Below are positions 9,584-18,888 of a DNA stretch of 64,000 nucleotides, in pieces. Location of the stretch: assembly GCA_002471975.1 (NCBI GenBank), contig DKQZ01000090.1, forward strand, positions 9,945-73,944, in the 5' to 3' direction. Both the position numbers and the translations under genes were made by a program. Within the stretch, counting starts at the first letter, position 1. Every line of letters begins with the position of its first letter. The notes beneath the pieces were generated by a model, which searched no databases, was not told where the DNA came from, and saw only the letters and a list, made by a program, of their open reading frames with translations. Source of the stretch: Dialister sp. UBA7295 (GTDB lineage: Bacteria > Bacillota > Negativicutes > Veillonellales > Dialisteraceae).

Positions 9584-9620
9584 GAAAAGCCGGAGCCGGC
9601 TATACCGGTCCCGGCTTTTT
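9584..9620 (+). terminator. Rho-independent terminator after clpX
   Basis: AAAAGCCGG pairs with CCGGCTTTTT around an inner GCCGG/CCGGT stem. Confidence 0.8.
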
Positions 9621-9787
9621 GGGACCAAAAGACAGATCCTGTCTTTGAATCTGATTTTCATTGGCCCATCGTTTTCGTCCTTCCTTACACATGAAACGGA
9701 CTTCTATGGGAACTGGCCCTGAGGCAGGAAATCGATGATTTCATGAAGAAATCAGACGCAGCCATTTAAAAGCTGCATACTCCATTG

Positions 9788-9822
9788 ACGAAGAACGAAC
9801 AACGAATCACGAAGAACGATTG
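9788..9822. repeat. Heptamer repeat array, five units (ACGAAGA type)
   Basis: ACGAAGA, ACGAACA, ACGAATC, ACGAAGA and ACGATTG follow each other in a 7-base register between clpX and lon. The region 9621-9926 holds nothing else recognised except a weak TAAAAT box at 9899. Confidence 0.75.
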
Positions 9823-9926
9823 AGATCAAAGTCTAACACCGTCGGTTTTTGCGAATTCTTATTTCCCTTTAATCAATGAATATCCTCCCCGACTGTGTTA
9901 AAATGAATATTATGGAGGAAATATAT

Positions 9927-12269
9927 ATGGCAGAAAACGAAATTGTAACTGAAAATAAAGCAGCGCTCAACCTTCCTCTGGTGGCGCTGAAAGATATCGT
10001 CATTTATCCCCGGATGACCGTGAATCTGGATATTGGCCGTAAGGAATCGGCCAATGCGGTACGGAAGGCGGGAAGGGGAGACCGGTACCTCGTGACGGTT
10101 ATGCAGAAAGATCCATCCCTGGAAGTGCCGGGGTCGGACGATCTCCAGAGCGTGGGCACCGTGGTCAAAATCAACCAGATGCTCCAGCTTCCGGGGGGCC
10201 TTATCCGCATCCTGGCCCAGGGGGTATCCCGGGTCCGCGTACTGAAAGTACTCCAGGAAGACGGGATGCTTTCCGCCGACGTGGATGACCTTTCAGAAAT
10301 CAAACCGGACGATGACCTGAAGGCAGAAGCTTACCGGAGGACCATCCTGAAATCTTTCTTTGAATGGCTCCACAATACGAAACAGGGCCTTCCGGACGAC
10401 CAGATGGAACAGCTGAAGCAGATCACCGACCCCGGGGAGACGGCGGATTTCATTTCCGCCCAGCTCATCATGACGCCCGGGCGCCGTCAGGCTATCCTGG
10501 AAGAAACGGATATCATGACCCGCCTCCAGATGGTCAGGAAACTTCTGGATGAGGAAATACAGATTGGCAAACTGGAAGCGGAAATCAACAGCGATGTCCG
10601 CACCAAAATGGACAAGGAACAGCAGGATTATTTCCTTCGCCAGAAAATCAAATCCATTCATGACCGCCTGGGAGATACGGTGAGCCAGGAACAGGAAGCC
10701 GACGATTATAGAAATAAACTGAAAAACTCCGGCATCCCGGAAGAATACAAAGAAAAGCTGGAAAAGGAAATCGACCATCTGGCAGCCATGCCGCCCATGA
10801 TGGCGGAAACCGCAGTGGCCAGAAATTATCTGGACTGGGTATTCGGCCTTCCCTGGACGAAGGAAAGCGAAGACAAGCTGGACCTCAAAGAGGCAAAGAC
10901 CATCCTGGACCATGACCATTACGGCCTGGAAAAGGTGAAGGAACGTATCCTGGAATACCTGGCAGTCCGCATCCTTGCCCCCAATGCCAAGGCGCCGATT
11001 ATCTGTTTCGCAGGGCCTCCGGGCGTAGGCAAGACGTCGCTCGCCCAGTCCATCGCCAATTCCATGGGCAGGAAATTCGTCCGTATATCCCTGGGCGGCA
11101 TTCATGATGAAGCGGAAATCCGAGGCCACCGCCGTACCTATATCGGTGCCATGCCGGGCCGTTTTATTGAAGCCATCAATCAGGCAAAGACGAAGAATCC
11201 CCTCCTTCTCCTCGATGAAATCGACAAAGTAGGGGCAGATTACAAAGGCGATCCCGCGTCCGCCCTCCTCGAAGCCCTCGATCCGGAGCAGAACAAGGCC
11301 TTCCACGATAACTATATTGATATACCCTTTGACTTTTCCAAAGTCTTTTTCCTGGCTACGGCCAATACCCTTTACACCATTCCGCCGGCCCTTCTGGACC
11401 GCATGGAAATCATCGAACTTTCCGGCTACACGGAAGAGGAAAAGGTGAAAATTGCAAAGCAGTACCTGATCCCGCGCCAGATGGAAAGAAATGGACTGAA
11501 AGAAAAGGATATCAGCTTCACGGACCTTCTCATCCGCCGTATCATTCGCGGCTACACGAGAGAGGCCGGGGTGCGCGAACTGGAAAGAACCATCGGTTCC
11601 CTCTGCCGTAAAGTGGGCAAGAAAATCGTCATGGGCGATGACAAACTGCCCCTCCTCAACGCAAAGACCCTGGAAAAATACCTGGGGCCCGTGAAATTCA
11701 TGAATGCCCTTGACAGCCATCCCGACGCCGTAGGGCGGGTGAACGGCCTTGCCTGGACAGCGGTGGGAGGAGAAGTGCTGGATACGGAAGCCGTTACGCT
11801 GAAAGGAAAGGGAAATCTCATCCTGACCGGGCAGCTGGGGGACGTGATGAAGGAATCGGCAGAAACGGCCTATACCTGCATCAGAAGCCGGGCGAAAGAA
11901 CTGGGCCTTCCCGATGATTTCTATGAAAAACTGGATATCCATATCCATTTCCCCGAAGGGGCCGTGCCCAAAGACGGACCTTCTGCAGGAGTCACTATGG
12001 CGACTGCTATGGCTTCTGCCTATACGGGGAGAAAAGTCCGGGGCGATACGGCCATGACCGGGGAAATTACCCTGACCGGTGAAGTCCTTCCCATCGGCGG
12101 CGTCAAGGAAAAAGTCCTGGCTGCCAGCCAGCTCGGCATTACACAGATCCTTCTTCCTGAAAAGAACAAACGGGACCTGGACGAAATTCCTGCATCCGTG
12201 AGAGACAAGCTTCACTTCGTTTATGTAAAGAATGTGAGCGACGTGCTGGATCATGCCCTGGTGAAGTGA
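9927..12269 (+). CDS. lon: ATP-dependent protease Lon (LonA)
   Basis: A 780-residue LonA protease. The start at 9927 is chosen because GGAGG lies 8 bases upstream and the protein then begins a short way before the LON substrate-binding domain ([15 protein letters not shown]). Next come the helical region, the AAA+ module with Walker [10 protein letters not shown] near residue 356 and [11 protein letters not shown], and the C-terminal Ser-Lys protease with the Ser in [11 protein letters not shown] and the Lys in [10 protein letters not shown]. It degrades damaged and regulatory proteins in the cytoplasm. It is followed by engB, a pairing common in Firmicutes. Confidence 0.97.
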   Translation: MAENEIVTENKAALNLPLVALKDIVIYPRMTVNLDIGRKESANAVRKAGRGDRYLVTVMQKDPSLEVPGSDDLQSVGTVVKINQMLQLPGGLIRILAQGVSRVRVLKVLQEDGMLSADVDDLSEIKPDDDLKAEAYRRTILKSFFEWLHNTKQGLPDDQMEQLKQITDPGETADFISAQLIMTPGRRQAILEETDIMTRLQMVRKLLDEEIQIGKLEAEINSDVRTKMDKEQQDYFLRQKIKSIHDRLGDTVSQEQEADDYRNKLKNSGIPEEYKEKLEKEIDHLAAMPPMMAETAVARNYLDWVFGLPWTKESEDKLDLKEAKTILDHDHYGLEKVKERILEYLAVRILAPNAKAPIICFAGPPGVGKTSLAQSIANSMGRKFVRISLGGIHDEAEIRGHRRTYIGAMPGRFIEAINQAKTKNPLLLLDEIDKVGADYKGDPASALLEALDPEQNKAFHDNYIDIPFDFSKVFFLATANTLYTIPPALLDRMEIIELSGYTEEEKVKIAKQYLIPRQMERNGLKEKDISFTDLLIRRIIRGYTREAGVRELERTIGSLCRKVGKKIVMGDDKLPLLNAKTLEKYLGPVKFMNALDSHPDAVGRVNGLAWTAVGGEVLDTEAVTLKGKGNLILTGQLGDVMKESAETAYTCIRSRAKELGLPDDFYEKLDIHIHFPEGAVPKDGPSAGVTMATAMASAYTGRKVRGDTAMTGEITLTGEVLPIGGVKEKVLAASQLGITQILLPEKNKRDLDEIPASVRDKLHFVYVKNVSDVLDHALVK

Positions 12270-12310
12270 CGGACCGGCGGGGAAAGAGAAGGGGGAAATA
12301 TTGGCCACCG

Positions 12311-12411
12311 GCCGTTAGCCGTTAGCTGTTAGCCATCAACCTTTCTCAGTCTGTCCATTGAAGTTTTCACGAAATTTGGATTTTCTGAGAACCGAGAACT
12401 GATAACTTTTA
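12311..12411. repeat. Two short heptamer arrays between lon and engB
   Basis: First block 12311-12338: GCCGTTA, GCCGTTA, GCTGTTA, GCCATCA. Second block 12384-12411: TCTGAGA, ACCGAGA, ACTGATA, ACTTTTA. Both keep a 7-base period. No terminator with a T-run is evident between lon and engB. Confidence 0.65.
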
Positions 12412-12463
12412 CCTGCAGTTTATCCTCTGCTTTTATATCCGGATACACTAAAGGAGGTGCATC

Positions 12464-13105
12464 TTGGCTGAAATCAAGACTTTGAATGAGTTTCATATTT
12501 TTTCCTCTGCCTACGTCTGCGCAGCGGTAAACCCTTCCCAGTACGTGAAAGACGAGAAGAAGGAAATCGCCTTTATCGGCCGGTCCAATGTGGGCAAATC
12601 TTCCCTCATCAATTCCCTCTGCGGCCAGCGGAAGCTCGCCTATGTTTCCCGGGAACCGGGCAAGACCAGGACCATCAATTACTATGCCATCCAGTCCAGA
12701 AGGGCGGTCAATGAAATGGAAGAGCGCCAGGACTGGTACCTGGTAGACCTGCCGGGTTATGGTTTTGCGAAGACCACCCAGCAGAACAGGGACAGCTGGT
12801 CTGATTTCATCTCCGAATACATGGAGCGGTCGAGAAATCTCGTCATGATCGGGCTCCTCATCGATCTCCGCCATCCCGGCCTTCCCATCGATATGAAGGC
12901 CTATGAATGGCTTCGTTCCATTGCGCCGAACCTGCAGATTATCGGCACCAAGGGCGATAAGCTGAAACGAAACGAACTGGTGAAGAATAGGCGGCTCCTG
13001 GACAAATATTTCCCCGGCGACGGTCCGGCCATCGCTTATTCCTCCCTCACCGGGGAAGGGAAAGACGAACTCATGGCGCGGATTGAAGAAAAGATCTGTG
13101 ATTGA
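12464..13105 (+). CDS. engB: Ribosome biogenesis GTP-binding protein YsxC/EngB
   Basis: A 213-residue TrmE-Era-EngA-EngB superfamily GTPase. G1 is GRSNVGKSS near residue 42, G3 is DLPGYGFAK, and G4 appears as GTKGDK, slightly off the usual TKxD pattern but in place. It assists late assembly of the 50S subunit. The start codon is TTG at 12464, supported by AAAGGAGGTG 6 bases upstream. The downstream SLH-protein gene begins one base after its stop codon, suggesting co-transcription. Confidence 0.95.
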   Translation: MAEIKTLNEFHIFSSAYVCAAVNPSQYVKDEKKEIAFIGRSNVGKSSLINSLCGQRKLAYVSREPGKTRTINYYAIQSRRAVNEMEERQDWYLVDLPGYGFAKTTQQNRDSWSDFISEYMERSRNLVMIGLLIDLRHPGLPIDMKAYEWLRSIAPNLQIIGTKGDKLKRNELVKNRRLLDKYFPGDGPAIAYSSLTGEGKDELMARIEEKICD

Positions 13106-13106
13106 T

Positions 13107-13553
13107 ATGAAAAAGAAACTTTTCCTTACGATGCTTCTGGCTGCGGCCTCATTCACCGCTTTTGCCTATAACCCCTATGCGCCGAACTCCTTCGATTCGG
13201 TGAGCCCCAAATCCTGGGACTACCAGACCACCCTTGCCCTGTGCAAAGAGGGGAAGGCGCCGGATTACGACGAAAAATTTTTCAACCGCGGGGAAATCAC
13301 CCGTTACGAACTGGCCGGCGTCATTAAAAACCTTCTGGAAAACAACAGCCGGGATGGGGACGACGGGGCAAGTCTCAAAAAACTGAAAAAAGAATACGCC
13401 CGGGAACTGGAATCCCTGGGCTATCACGAAGAAAAGAAAAAGCCCGAAGGCACGCCGATTTTTGAAATAGGGGGCGACGGACGGATCCGCTATAACAACG
13501 ACGGAAAAGCGGACGGAAGAGTCCGGATCGATGCCAGGGCCCATATCGGATAA
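13107..13553 (+). CDS. Short secreted SLH-domain protein, looks like a truncated OmpM-type protein
   Basis: A 148-residue protein with a clear Sec signal (MKKKLFLTMLLAAASFTAFA). The mature part begins NPYAPNSFDSVSPKSWDY and continues with GEITRYELAGVI, the pattern of the single N-terminal SLH domain that tethers Negativicute outer-membrane proteins to the cell wall. A charged, coiled-coil-like stretch follows, then a GGDGRIRYNND segment that in OmpM proteins opens the beta-barrel. Here the frame stops after about 20 more residues, so no barrel can form. It may be a truncated gene or a small periplasmic anchor protein. A terminator follows 20 bases after the stop, which argues that the short gene has settled in place. 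Confidence 0.7.
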   Translation: MKKKLFLTMLLAAASFTAFAYNPYAPNSFDSVSPKSWDYQTTLALCKEGKAPDYDEKFFNRGEITRYELAGVIKNLLENNSRDGDDGASLKKLKKEYARELESLGYHEEKKKPEGTPIFEIGGDGRIRYNNDGKADGRVRIDARAHIG

Positions 13554-13573
13554 TCATGAAACGGTCAGCGCAG

Positions 13574-13606
13574 GAGCCATGAAAATGTATTTTCATGGCT
13601 CTTTTT
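13574..13606 (+). terminator. Rho-independent terminator after the short SLH gene
   Basis: Perfect 12-bp stem GAGCCATGAAAA / TTTTCATGGCTC, loop TGTA, then T5. Confidence 0.9.
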
Positions 13607-13614
13607 GTGTGAAA

Positions 13615-13782
13615 AGTGATCAGTTATCAGCTGCATTGTGCACAGGCGGGCAATGGAACTTTATCCCTGCAAATTCCATCCGCGAAACTTTGTTTATCTA
13701 TTGACAGTATCCGAAGCCGATTGCATGAAATGTTACACATTCAGCAGTGAGGCCGCTGCCAACGGCTTACTGCTGACGGCTG
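13615..13782. repeat. Heptamer words, a copy of the GCATTG...CAGGCGGGC element, and a long hairpin
   Basis: AGTGATC, AGTTATC and AGCTGCA (13615-13635) run straight into GCATTGTGCACAGGCGGGC (from 13632), an element met again near 42345, 51692 and 56117. At 13741-13776 TCAGCAGT pairs with ACTGCTGA around a partly paired GAGGCCG/CGGCTT inner stem; words such as ACGGCTT, ACTGCTG and ACGGCTG keep the 7-base period. No protein gene is apparent between 13607 and 14028. Confidence 0.55.
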
Positions 13783-13906
13783 GTTTTACACTCCCTGCGC
13801 GTGATGATGGAAACAGGCCTTGAAAAGTACGTATATTTACCTCATTCACACTTTTAATTTTTAATGTAATGAAGTATAATATTACCAATCAGATATTGGG
13901 CAAGGA

Positions 13907-13940
13907 AGCCTGCGGAATCCATCTGCAGGCTCTTTCTGTT
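13907..13940 (+). terminator. Hairpin with U-rich tail in the AGCS leader, possible attenuator
   Basis: GCCTGC pairs with GCAGGC and is followed by TCTTTCT. It lies downstream of a TATAAT-like box (13875-13880) and about 90 bases before the symporter start, so it could attenuate that gene. Confidence 0.4.
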
Positions 13941-14028
13941 TCCCCGCCGGGCATGGCGGAGTGGAGATTTGAAAAACTTGCCTGTTCCGGGGAGCGGGAA
14001 CTCTTCCGGTTGAAAGGAGAGGGTTTTT

Positions 14029-15561
14029 ATGGAAGGTTTATTTGCGGCACTCAATGCGGTGCTGTCGTTCGTCACGCCGGTTTCAGATTTTTTCTGGGAT
14101 TTTCCGAAGATGTTCGGCTTCTGGAAGGCCATCCCGATTCTGGGATCCTTCTCACTGGCCATCATCGTCCTCGTAGGATCCGGCATTTATTTCACGCTCC
14201 GCCTGGGATTCATCCAGGTCCGTCTCTTTGGAAGAGGCATGAAGACGTTGTCTGAGAAAAGAAGTATCGATACCGGTATTTCCCCACTGGCCGCCTTTCT
14301 CCTGTCTACGGCCATGCGGGTCGGCCCGGGCAATATGATCGGTGTCACGGGAGCTATCGCGGCCGGCGGCCCGGGGGCCCTTTTCTGGATGTGGATTTCC
14401 GCCTTCTTCGGCATGGCTACGGCCTTCACCGAAGGAACGCTGGCCCAGATCTTCAAGGAAAAGAGAGGCAAAGACTTTGTCGGCGGCCTTCCTTTCTATG
14501 CGAGAGTCCTCTGTGGAAATAAAATCTGGGTGGGCACCCTTCTTTCCCTGGTGTATATCATTTACGCCCTCATGTGCCTCCCGGCCCAGGGGTTCAATGT
14601 CGTCGTTTCTTCCGGCGCTATCGCAAGCACTTTGATTGGTGCCCAGATTCCGGTGCAGTCCACGTTCTTCTACATCGCATCGGTGGTCGTCATCATCCTC
14701 ATGATTTATCTGGCTTTCGGCGGCATTCATCGCGTATCTCACTGGTCTGATATCCTTGTACCGGTGATGGCAGTGATTTATGTGCTGACTGCTCTTCTTC
14801 TTATCATTACCAATGTAGGAAGCATCCCTTATTTCTTCGGCGCCGTCTTTGCAGGCGCTTTCAAGCCGGAAGCCGTCTTTGGCGGAGCCCTGGGCGTAGC
14901 GCTCCTTCAGGGCGTCAAGAGAGGCCTCATGTCCAACGAAGCCGGCCAGGGCACCATTACCATGGCAGCCGCTTCGGCGGAAGCAAAACATCCCTGTGAA
15001 CAGGGCATCATTTCCGCTCTCGGCGTATTCCTTGATACCCACGTCATCTGCACCATGACCGGTTTTATCATCGTCATGGCCCATGAATGGGCACAAAATC
15101 CGGAAGCCTGGAAAGCTGCCGGCACCTATGCGAAATTCCTGCTCTCCGTGAACGGTCTCACCCCCGGAGCGCTCCAGAGCTTCATCCAGATCATGGTTTC
15201 CGTCTGCTTCTGCCTCTTCGCTTTCACCTGCGTCCTCGGCTTTATTTCCTTCTCCGAAATTTCGGCCAACCGTATCGCTTCTTCCAAAGGATTCATCAAT
15301 TTCATCCGGATCCTCTGCGTATTCGTGGCAGCCTTCGGTATCGCCTGCAACATTGCGGGTTACGACCTGTCCAACCTCTGGGCTTTCTCCGATCTTGGAA
15401 ATATCATCATCGTATACTGCAATATCCCGATGCTCTACCTGGGCATTAAATATGTAGTCCAGGCAGCCCGTCAGTACTCCCTTGATGAAGATGCGAAATT
15501 CATCTCCGAAAAAGTCCTCGGAATCAAAACGGCTTACTGGAATGAGGATGATGAAGGTTAG
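14029..15561 (+). CDS. Sodium:alanine/glycine symporter of the AGCS family
   Basis: A 510-residue inner-membrane carrier with about eleven hydrophobic segments. Family patterns include SPLAAFLLSTAMRVGPGNMIGV near residue 85, split here by one unusual AMR where most members have a TATVGTGN-like motif, GGPGALFWMWISAFFGMATAF near residue 110, and MSNEAGQGTITMAAASA near residue 302. AGCS proteins import alanine or glycine with Na+ or H+. The start at 14029 has AAAGGAGAGG upstream. The gene stands alone between two terminators. Confidence 0.92.
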   Translation: MEGLFAALNAVLSFVTPVSDFFWDFPKMFGFWKAIPILGSFSLAIIVLVGSGIYFTLRLGFIQVRLFGRGMKTLSEKRSIDTGISPLAAFLLSTAMRVGPGNMIGVTGAIAAGGPGALFWMWISAFFGMATAFTEGTLAQIFKEKRGKDFVGGLPFYARVLCGNKIWVGTLLSLVYIIYALMCLPAQGFNVVVSSGAIASTLIGAQIPVQSTFFYIASVVVIILMIYLAFGGIHRVSHWSDILVPVMAVIYVLTALLLIITNVGSIPYFFGAVFAGAFKPEAVFGGALGVALLQGVKRGLMSNEAGQGTITMAAASAEAKHPCEQGIISALGVFLDTHVICTMTGFIIVMAHEWAQNPEAWKAAGTYAKFLLSVNGLTPGALQSFIQIMVSVCFCLFAFTCVLGFISFSEISANRIASSKGFINFIRILCVFVAAFGIACNIAGYDLSNLWAFSDLGNIIIVYCNIPMLYLGIKYVVQAARQYSLDEDAKFISEKVLGIKTAYWNEDDEG

Positions 15562-15617
15562 TCTTCCCTCCGGCCATGCCGGCCCCGGCAGAATTGATAT
15601 TTGTTTTTGATGGTTTA

Positions 15618-15651
15618 TAAGGGCGCTCCCCAATGGGGGGCGCTCTTTTTG
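15618..15651 (+). terminator. Rho-independent terminator after the AGCS gene
   Basis: AGGGCGCTCCCC pairs with GGGGGGCGCTC, followed by T5. Confidence 0.85.
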
Positions 15652-15681
15652 AGCCGCTTTTTCCGGTTCATGGGAACAAAA

Positions 15682-15722
15682 TAAAAAAGCCGTCCATCAC
15701 AACCTGTGATGGACGGCTTTCA
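15682..15722. terminator. Second strong terminator-like hairpin
   Basis: AAAAAGCCGTCCATCACA pairs with TGTGATGGACGGCTTT across a four-base CCTG turn region. It has A and T runs and can work in both directions. Confidence 0.8.
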
Positions 15723-15924
15723 GGCACGAAAACAAGTCCTCCCGAAGGTCATGGAGAATATCCGAGATCCCGGAATTCCGGATCATGACTTATCATTCGG
15801 CAGCTTAAAAGCTTCTCGTGAGTAACAGTAAGGGGCGCGGAGGGGCTGGTTGTTCGTTTTCCCAATTCCTTTTGCAGGGGGGAGGACTTATTTCGTTTTT
15901 TGCTATCAGAAAGAATGGATAATC

Positions 15925-16091
15925 CCCGGGGATGGAAAGCAGCCAGAGCACGTGGGCGCAGGTCCGGATTCGCATTAAATTTTTAAGCGCTCAGCGAATC
16001 GAATGGACCGGTGTCCGAGGCCTCGCTCTTTTTGCTTCCTATACATATAGTAGGAAAAAAAGTGATTTTGTATCATTAAAAAATCATTAAA
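15925..16091 (+). repeat. 160-bp dispersed repeat, copy 1 (with a 52-codon open frame at 15932-16090)
   Basis: This stretch matches 35856-36020 in inverted orientation. Over the 129 bases after the ATG, hand alignment gives about 99 identities (roughly 77 percent). Shared blocks are ACGTGGGCGC, CCGAGGCCTCG, CTCTTTTTGC and CTATACATATAGTAG, continuing to TTTTGTATCATTA. The frame begins MESSQSTWAQVRIR and ends before a TAA. The 30 or so differences fall about evenly on the three codon positions (8, 12 and 10), and there is no good ribosome site, so it looks more like a DNA or RNA element than a conserved small protein. Confidence 0.75.
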
Positions 16092-16182
16092 ATTTATACC
16101 AACCAGGGATGAATATTTCAAAGGATAATTTCCAAATAGCTCCTGTCTGCGCAATTTCAGATGATTGGAAGGTTTTCATAAA

Positions 16183-16209
16183 AAAGAGGGGTTTTTATGA
16201 AAACCCTTT
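16183..16209 (-). terminator. Terminator of the DUF4405-like gene
   Basis: Read on the minus strand, GGGTTTT and AAAACCCC form a stem followed by a T-rich run, directly downstream of the gene at 16221. Confidence 0.7.
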
Positions 16210-16220
16210 GCTGCTGCCGG

Positions 16221-16880
16221 CTATTTCCTGCGCTGCATTTTTTTCAGTATTTCCATGCCATAATAGGCGATGACCCCGTAAGTGGAGATAATCATAAGGT
16301 ATCCGAAGGTAAAAGTCCAGAGCGTCACGGGAAGGGACCGGGCATTGGGGATGGGTAACATGAAGAGGCGGCTTCCAATGCTGTAATAATTGGAGAAATA
16401 AATGCCGCAGGCAAGGATTCCGGGAACAAGGAGCCGTTCCACCCATGGAAGGACTTTTGATTTCGAAAATCCCAATGTCCGTTCCAGCCGGAAAAGCAGG
16501 GATTTCCAGTGAAGGCCGATATGGAAGCCCAGCGAAATCAGCATGAGATAGCCCCCGATGTGATGAAGGTAATGGATCCACCTGGGCGCTTTGCCGATGA
16601 AGTGGGGGAGATTTTTGGAAATAAAGACCCCGCTCCCGATGGCGGAAAGAATGGAGAAGATCAGCACTGCATTCACAAGGAGGGAAATGGTCCGCTCCAT
16701 GGTCCAGCGACCATGGAAAAGAGACGTATACCAGGCCCGGTTCAGATCATTGTGATAAATCACTACGAAAAATAAAAGGGTGCCCAGCGTCTCATGCCAG
16801 AAATTCCGGATGAGCCGGTAATCCATCATCACTAGAAACAGGATGAGCATCAGGAGATCGACGATGATACGTTTTTTCAT
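16221..16880 (-). CDS. Integral membrane protein, DUF4405/cytochrome b-like
   Basis: A 219-residue membrane protein with about six hydrophobic segments. The start at 16880 is chosen because GGGAGG lies just upstream and the protein then begins MKKRIIVDLLMLILFLVMM, a typical first helix. Several His residues sit in or beside helices (WHETLG, YHNDLNRAWY, YLHHIGG, LGFHIGLHW), which fits the two-heme pattern of DUF4405 and related b-type cytochromes. It may carry electrons in the membrane, but no partner dehydrogenase lies nearby. The family assignment is by pattern only. Confidence 0.7.
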   Translation of the reverse strand: MKKRIIVDLLMLILFLVMMDYRLIRNFWHETLGTLLFFVVIYHNDLNRAWYTSLFHGRWTMERTISLLVNAVLIFSILSAIGSGVFISKNLPHFIGKAPRWIHYLHHIGGYLMLISLGFHIGLHWKSLLFRLERTLGFSKSKVLPWVERLLVPGILACGIYFSNYYSIGSRLFMLPIPNARSLPVTLWTFTFGYLMIISTYGVIAYYGMEILKKMQRRK

Positions 16881-17076
16881 ATAAGCCTCCCTCACAGGTA
16901 TTTCCTTTATTTTACCATATGCATAAAGCGCTGCTGCCGGACTGGGCGCACTGCCCTGCAAGTACCGGCGGGATGATGGGGCCTGTCAAAATGGTTCCAG
17001 ACTCCATTGCCCCTTTTTCCTTTCTCTTATATAATAAGTAGAAATGTGTTACATTCATCCTTTAAGGAGGGTTACG

Positions 17077-18321
17077 ATGGAAAACGGGAGTCTTCCGGGA
17101 CGGCTCTGTTCCCGCAGGCATTTATTCTATCTCTTATATATTACTCTGTTTCTGCTGCCCCTTCATCCCATGGCCTTCTATGTGACCCTGGTCCCCCTGG
17201 TGCTGGGGTGGCTCATTAATTTTAAGACGATGAAAGAAGTATCATTCCGGCGGCCTCCCCTCTGGCAGCCGGGAGCCGTATTTCTTGTCTGCGCTATTCT
17301 TTCCGGCTTTGTATCCCTCGATACCGGGTTTTCCCTCATGAACTGGGCTTTCCAGCCCCTCATGTATGCAGCCCTGTACCTTCTTGTTTTCAACATGCTG
17401 GAAACGAAAAAGGAAAAAGAAACAGCCCTCTATGCCTTTCTGGCCGGTGCCCTGGTGACGGCGGCTTACGGCTTTTTCCAGTATGCCGATGCGAAGGATA
17501 TGGCAGAAGATATGGCGGCCCAGAGCTGGGTGGATCCGGAAAGATTCCCGCTCCTCCGCCGCCGCATGTATTCCACTTTGGAAAATCCGAATCTTTTTGG
17601 CGCCTACCTTCTTATGATCATCAGTCTCCTTACGCCCTTCTTCCTGCGGGAGAGGGGTAAGAGGCAGACCGCCTTTGGCATTCTTCTCCTGGTATTCGTT
17701 CTCTGCCTGGCCCTGACCTACTCCCGGGGTGCCTGGGTTTCCCTGGCCGCCATCGTGCTGGGACTGACGCTTTTCTATGACAAACGGTTCGGCTTTCTCT
17801 TCCTTTTGATTCCCGTTATCCTTTTCTTCTATCACGGCCAGATTACGGAACGGTTCCTCTCTCTGTTCTCCGGGGAAGACACATCGGTGGGCCTGCGGTT
17901 TGCCCTCTGGGAATCCACGGAAGCCATGATTGAAGAACATCCGCTTCTCGGCATCGGCTGGGGCACCTATTTCCTTGCTTATCCTGATTACAATTTCTTT
18001 ATCCAGGATGAACATGTACTCATTTTCCATGCCCATGACATGTACCTCAACATGTTGGCGGAAGTCGGAATCCCCGGTGGGATTGCCTTCCTTTCCGCCT
18101 TCTTTGCCCAGGGAAGCCTGGCTTACAGGGTTTACAGGAAAGGGAAAGACAGCTTCGAGAAATCCCTGGGCCTCGGAGGCATCCTTCTGGTCATGGCGAT
18201 CGCCGTGATCAGTGTGGGGGACCATGTCCTCTTCAGCCGGTCCGTGTCCTTCTGCTTCTGGAGCCTTTCAGCCCTCTGCATCTCAGGACTGGTCCCTGAA
18301 AAAGAGAATAATAACAGGTAA
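17077..18321 (+). CDS. O-antigen ligase-like membrane protein (Wzy_C family)
   Basis: A 414-residue polytopic membrane protein with about ten hydrophobic segments. The start at 17077 follows AAGGAGGG by 6 bases. The Wzy_C region is recognisable by LALTYSRGAWVSLAAI near residue 225, then the large periplasmic loop with GIGWGTYF and HAHDMYLNMLAEVGIPGG near residues 305-345. Such proteins ligate polysaccharide to lipid A core or to cell-surface proteins, or polymerise O units. Its presence fits a diderm envelope. No other polysaccharide genes are adjacent, so the acceptor cannot be named. Confidence 0.85.
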   Translation: MENGSLPGRLCSRRHLFYLLYITLFLLPLHPMAFYVTLVPLVLGWLINFKTMKEVSFRRPPLWQPGAVFLVCAILSGFVSLDTGFSLMNWAFQPLMYAALYLLVFNMLETKKEKETALYAFLAGALVTAAYGFFQYADAKDMAEDMAAQSWVDPERFPLLRRRMYSTLENPNLFGAYLLMIISLLTPFFLRERGKRQTAFGILLLVFVLCLALTYSRGAWVSLAAIVLGLTLFYDKRFGFLFLLIPVILFFYHGQITERFLSLFSGEDTSVGLRFALWESTEAMIEEHPLLGIGWGTYFLAYPDYNFFIQDEHVLIFHAHDMYLNMLAEVGIPGGIAFLSAFFAQGSLAYRVYRKGKDSFEKSLGLGGILLVMAIAVISVGDHVLFSRSVSFCFWSLSALCISGLVPEKENNNR

Positions 18322-18641
18322 TTCGAAGAACGGCGTCCTGAGGGCACCGTTTTTATTTTCATAGGATGAAATACTAAATTTCGACTTCGAAATATGTTGC
18401 AAATTTTATCAATAGAAAGAAATAAATATCTAGTTATCAATTTAAAAAATCATGAATCTGTGCTAAAAGGAAGGAACATAGAAATTTTCTGATACAGCTT
18501 TTTGAATAAATAGGGGCATTTGTAAAGATGAGGTTATGGGACACGTAAAATTTAATTTGTCTAATAGGAATTATCTATAACCCCTGAAAGGGAATTTGAA
18601 AGAAAAAGACCCTCTTTTAGGGGTTCCATCCGGGGAAATTG

Positions 18642-18650
18642 TGCTATAAT
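18642..18650 (+). promoter_or_regulatory. Extended -10 promoter for the CoA-transferase transcript
   Basis: TGCTATAAT is an extended -10 box; no consensus -35 lies 17 bases upstream. A small hairpin ATCGGTGA/TCACCGTG follows directly. It gives a leader of about 230 bases before the CoA-transferase start. Confidence 0.5.
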
Positions 18651-18713
18651 ATTATCGGTGAAGAAATCACCGTGTACAGTCATCTTTATCTACCGATTGG
18701 AGGGTTTCCACTT

Positions 18714-18776
18714 ATGATTATGTTCGTAAGCAAAATGAACAGCATTAATCTTAAGTCAAACCTTTTAAGCATGTAA
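18714..18776 (+). CDS. Candidate 20-residue leader peptide
   Basis: A 20-codon frame (begins MIMFVSKMNS, ends LLSM) inside the CoA-transferase leader. A GGAGG site lies 10 bases before its ATG, better than chance, and it stops 113 bases before the main start codon. It has no run of one amino acid, so classical attenuation is not obvious. It may instead be a translational spacer or simply a chance frame. Confidence 0.35.
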   Translation: MIMFVSKMNSINLKSNLLSM

Positions 18777-18888
18777 AAGATAGAGGGACTGTTTTTTTAC
18801 GGCAAAAAGTTCTGCGGCATTGTAGAAATGAAAGATCAGAGGCTGCGGACTTTTCAATATTTATTTTATTTTTGGGAGGATGATAGTA

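Noticed and set aside
18880..18888. Upstream in-frame ATG of the CoA-transferase as start
   Set aside because: It overlaps the GGGAGGA ribosome site; the ATG at 18889 has the right spacing.
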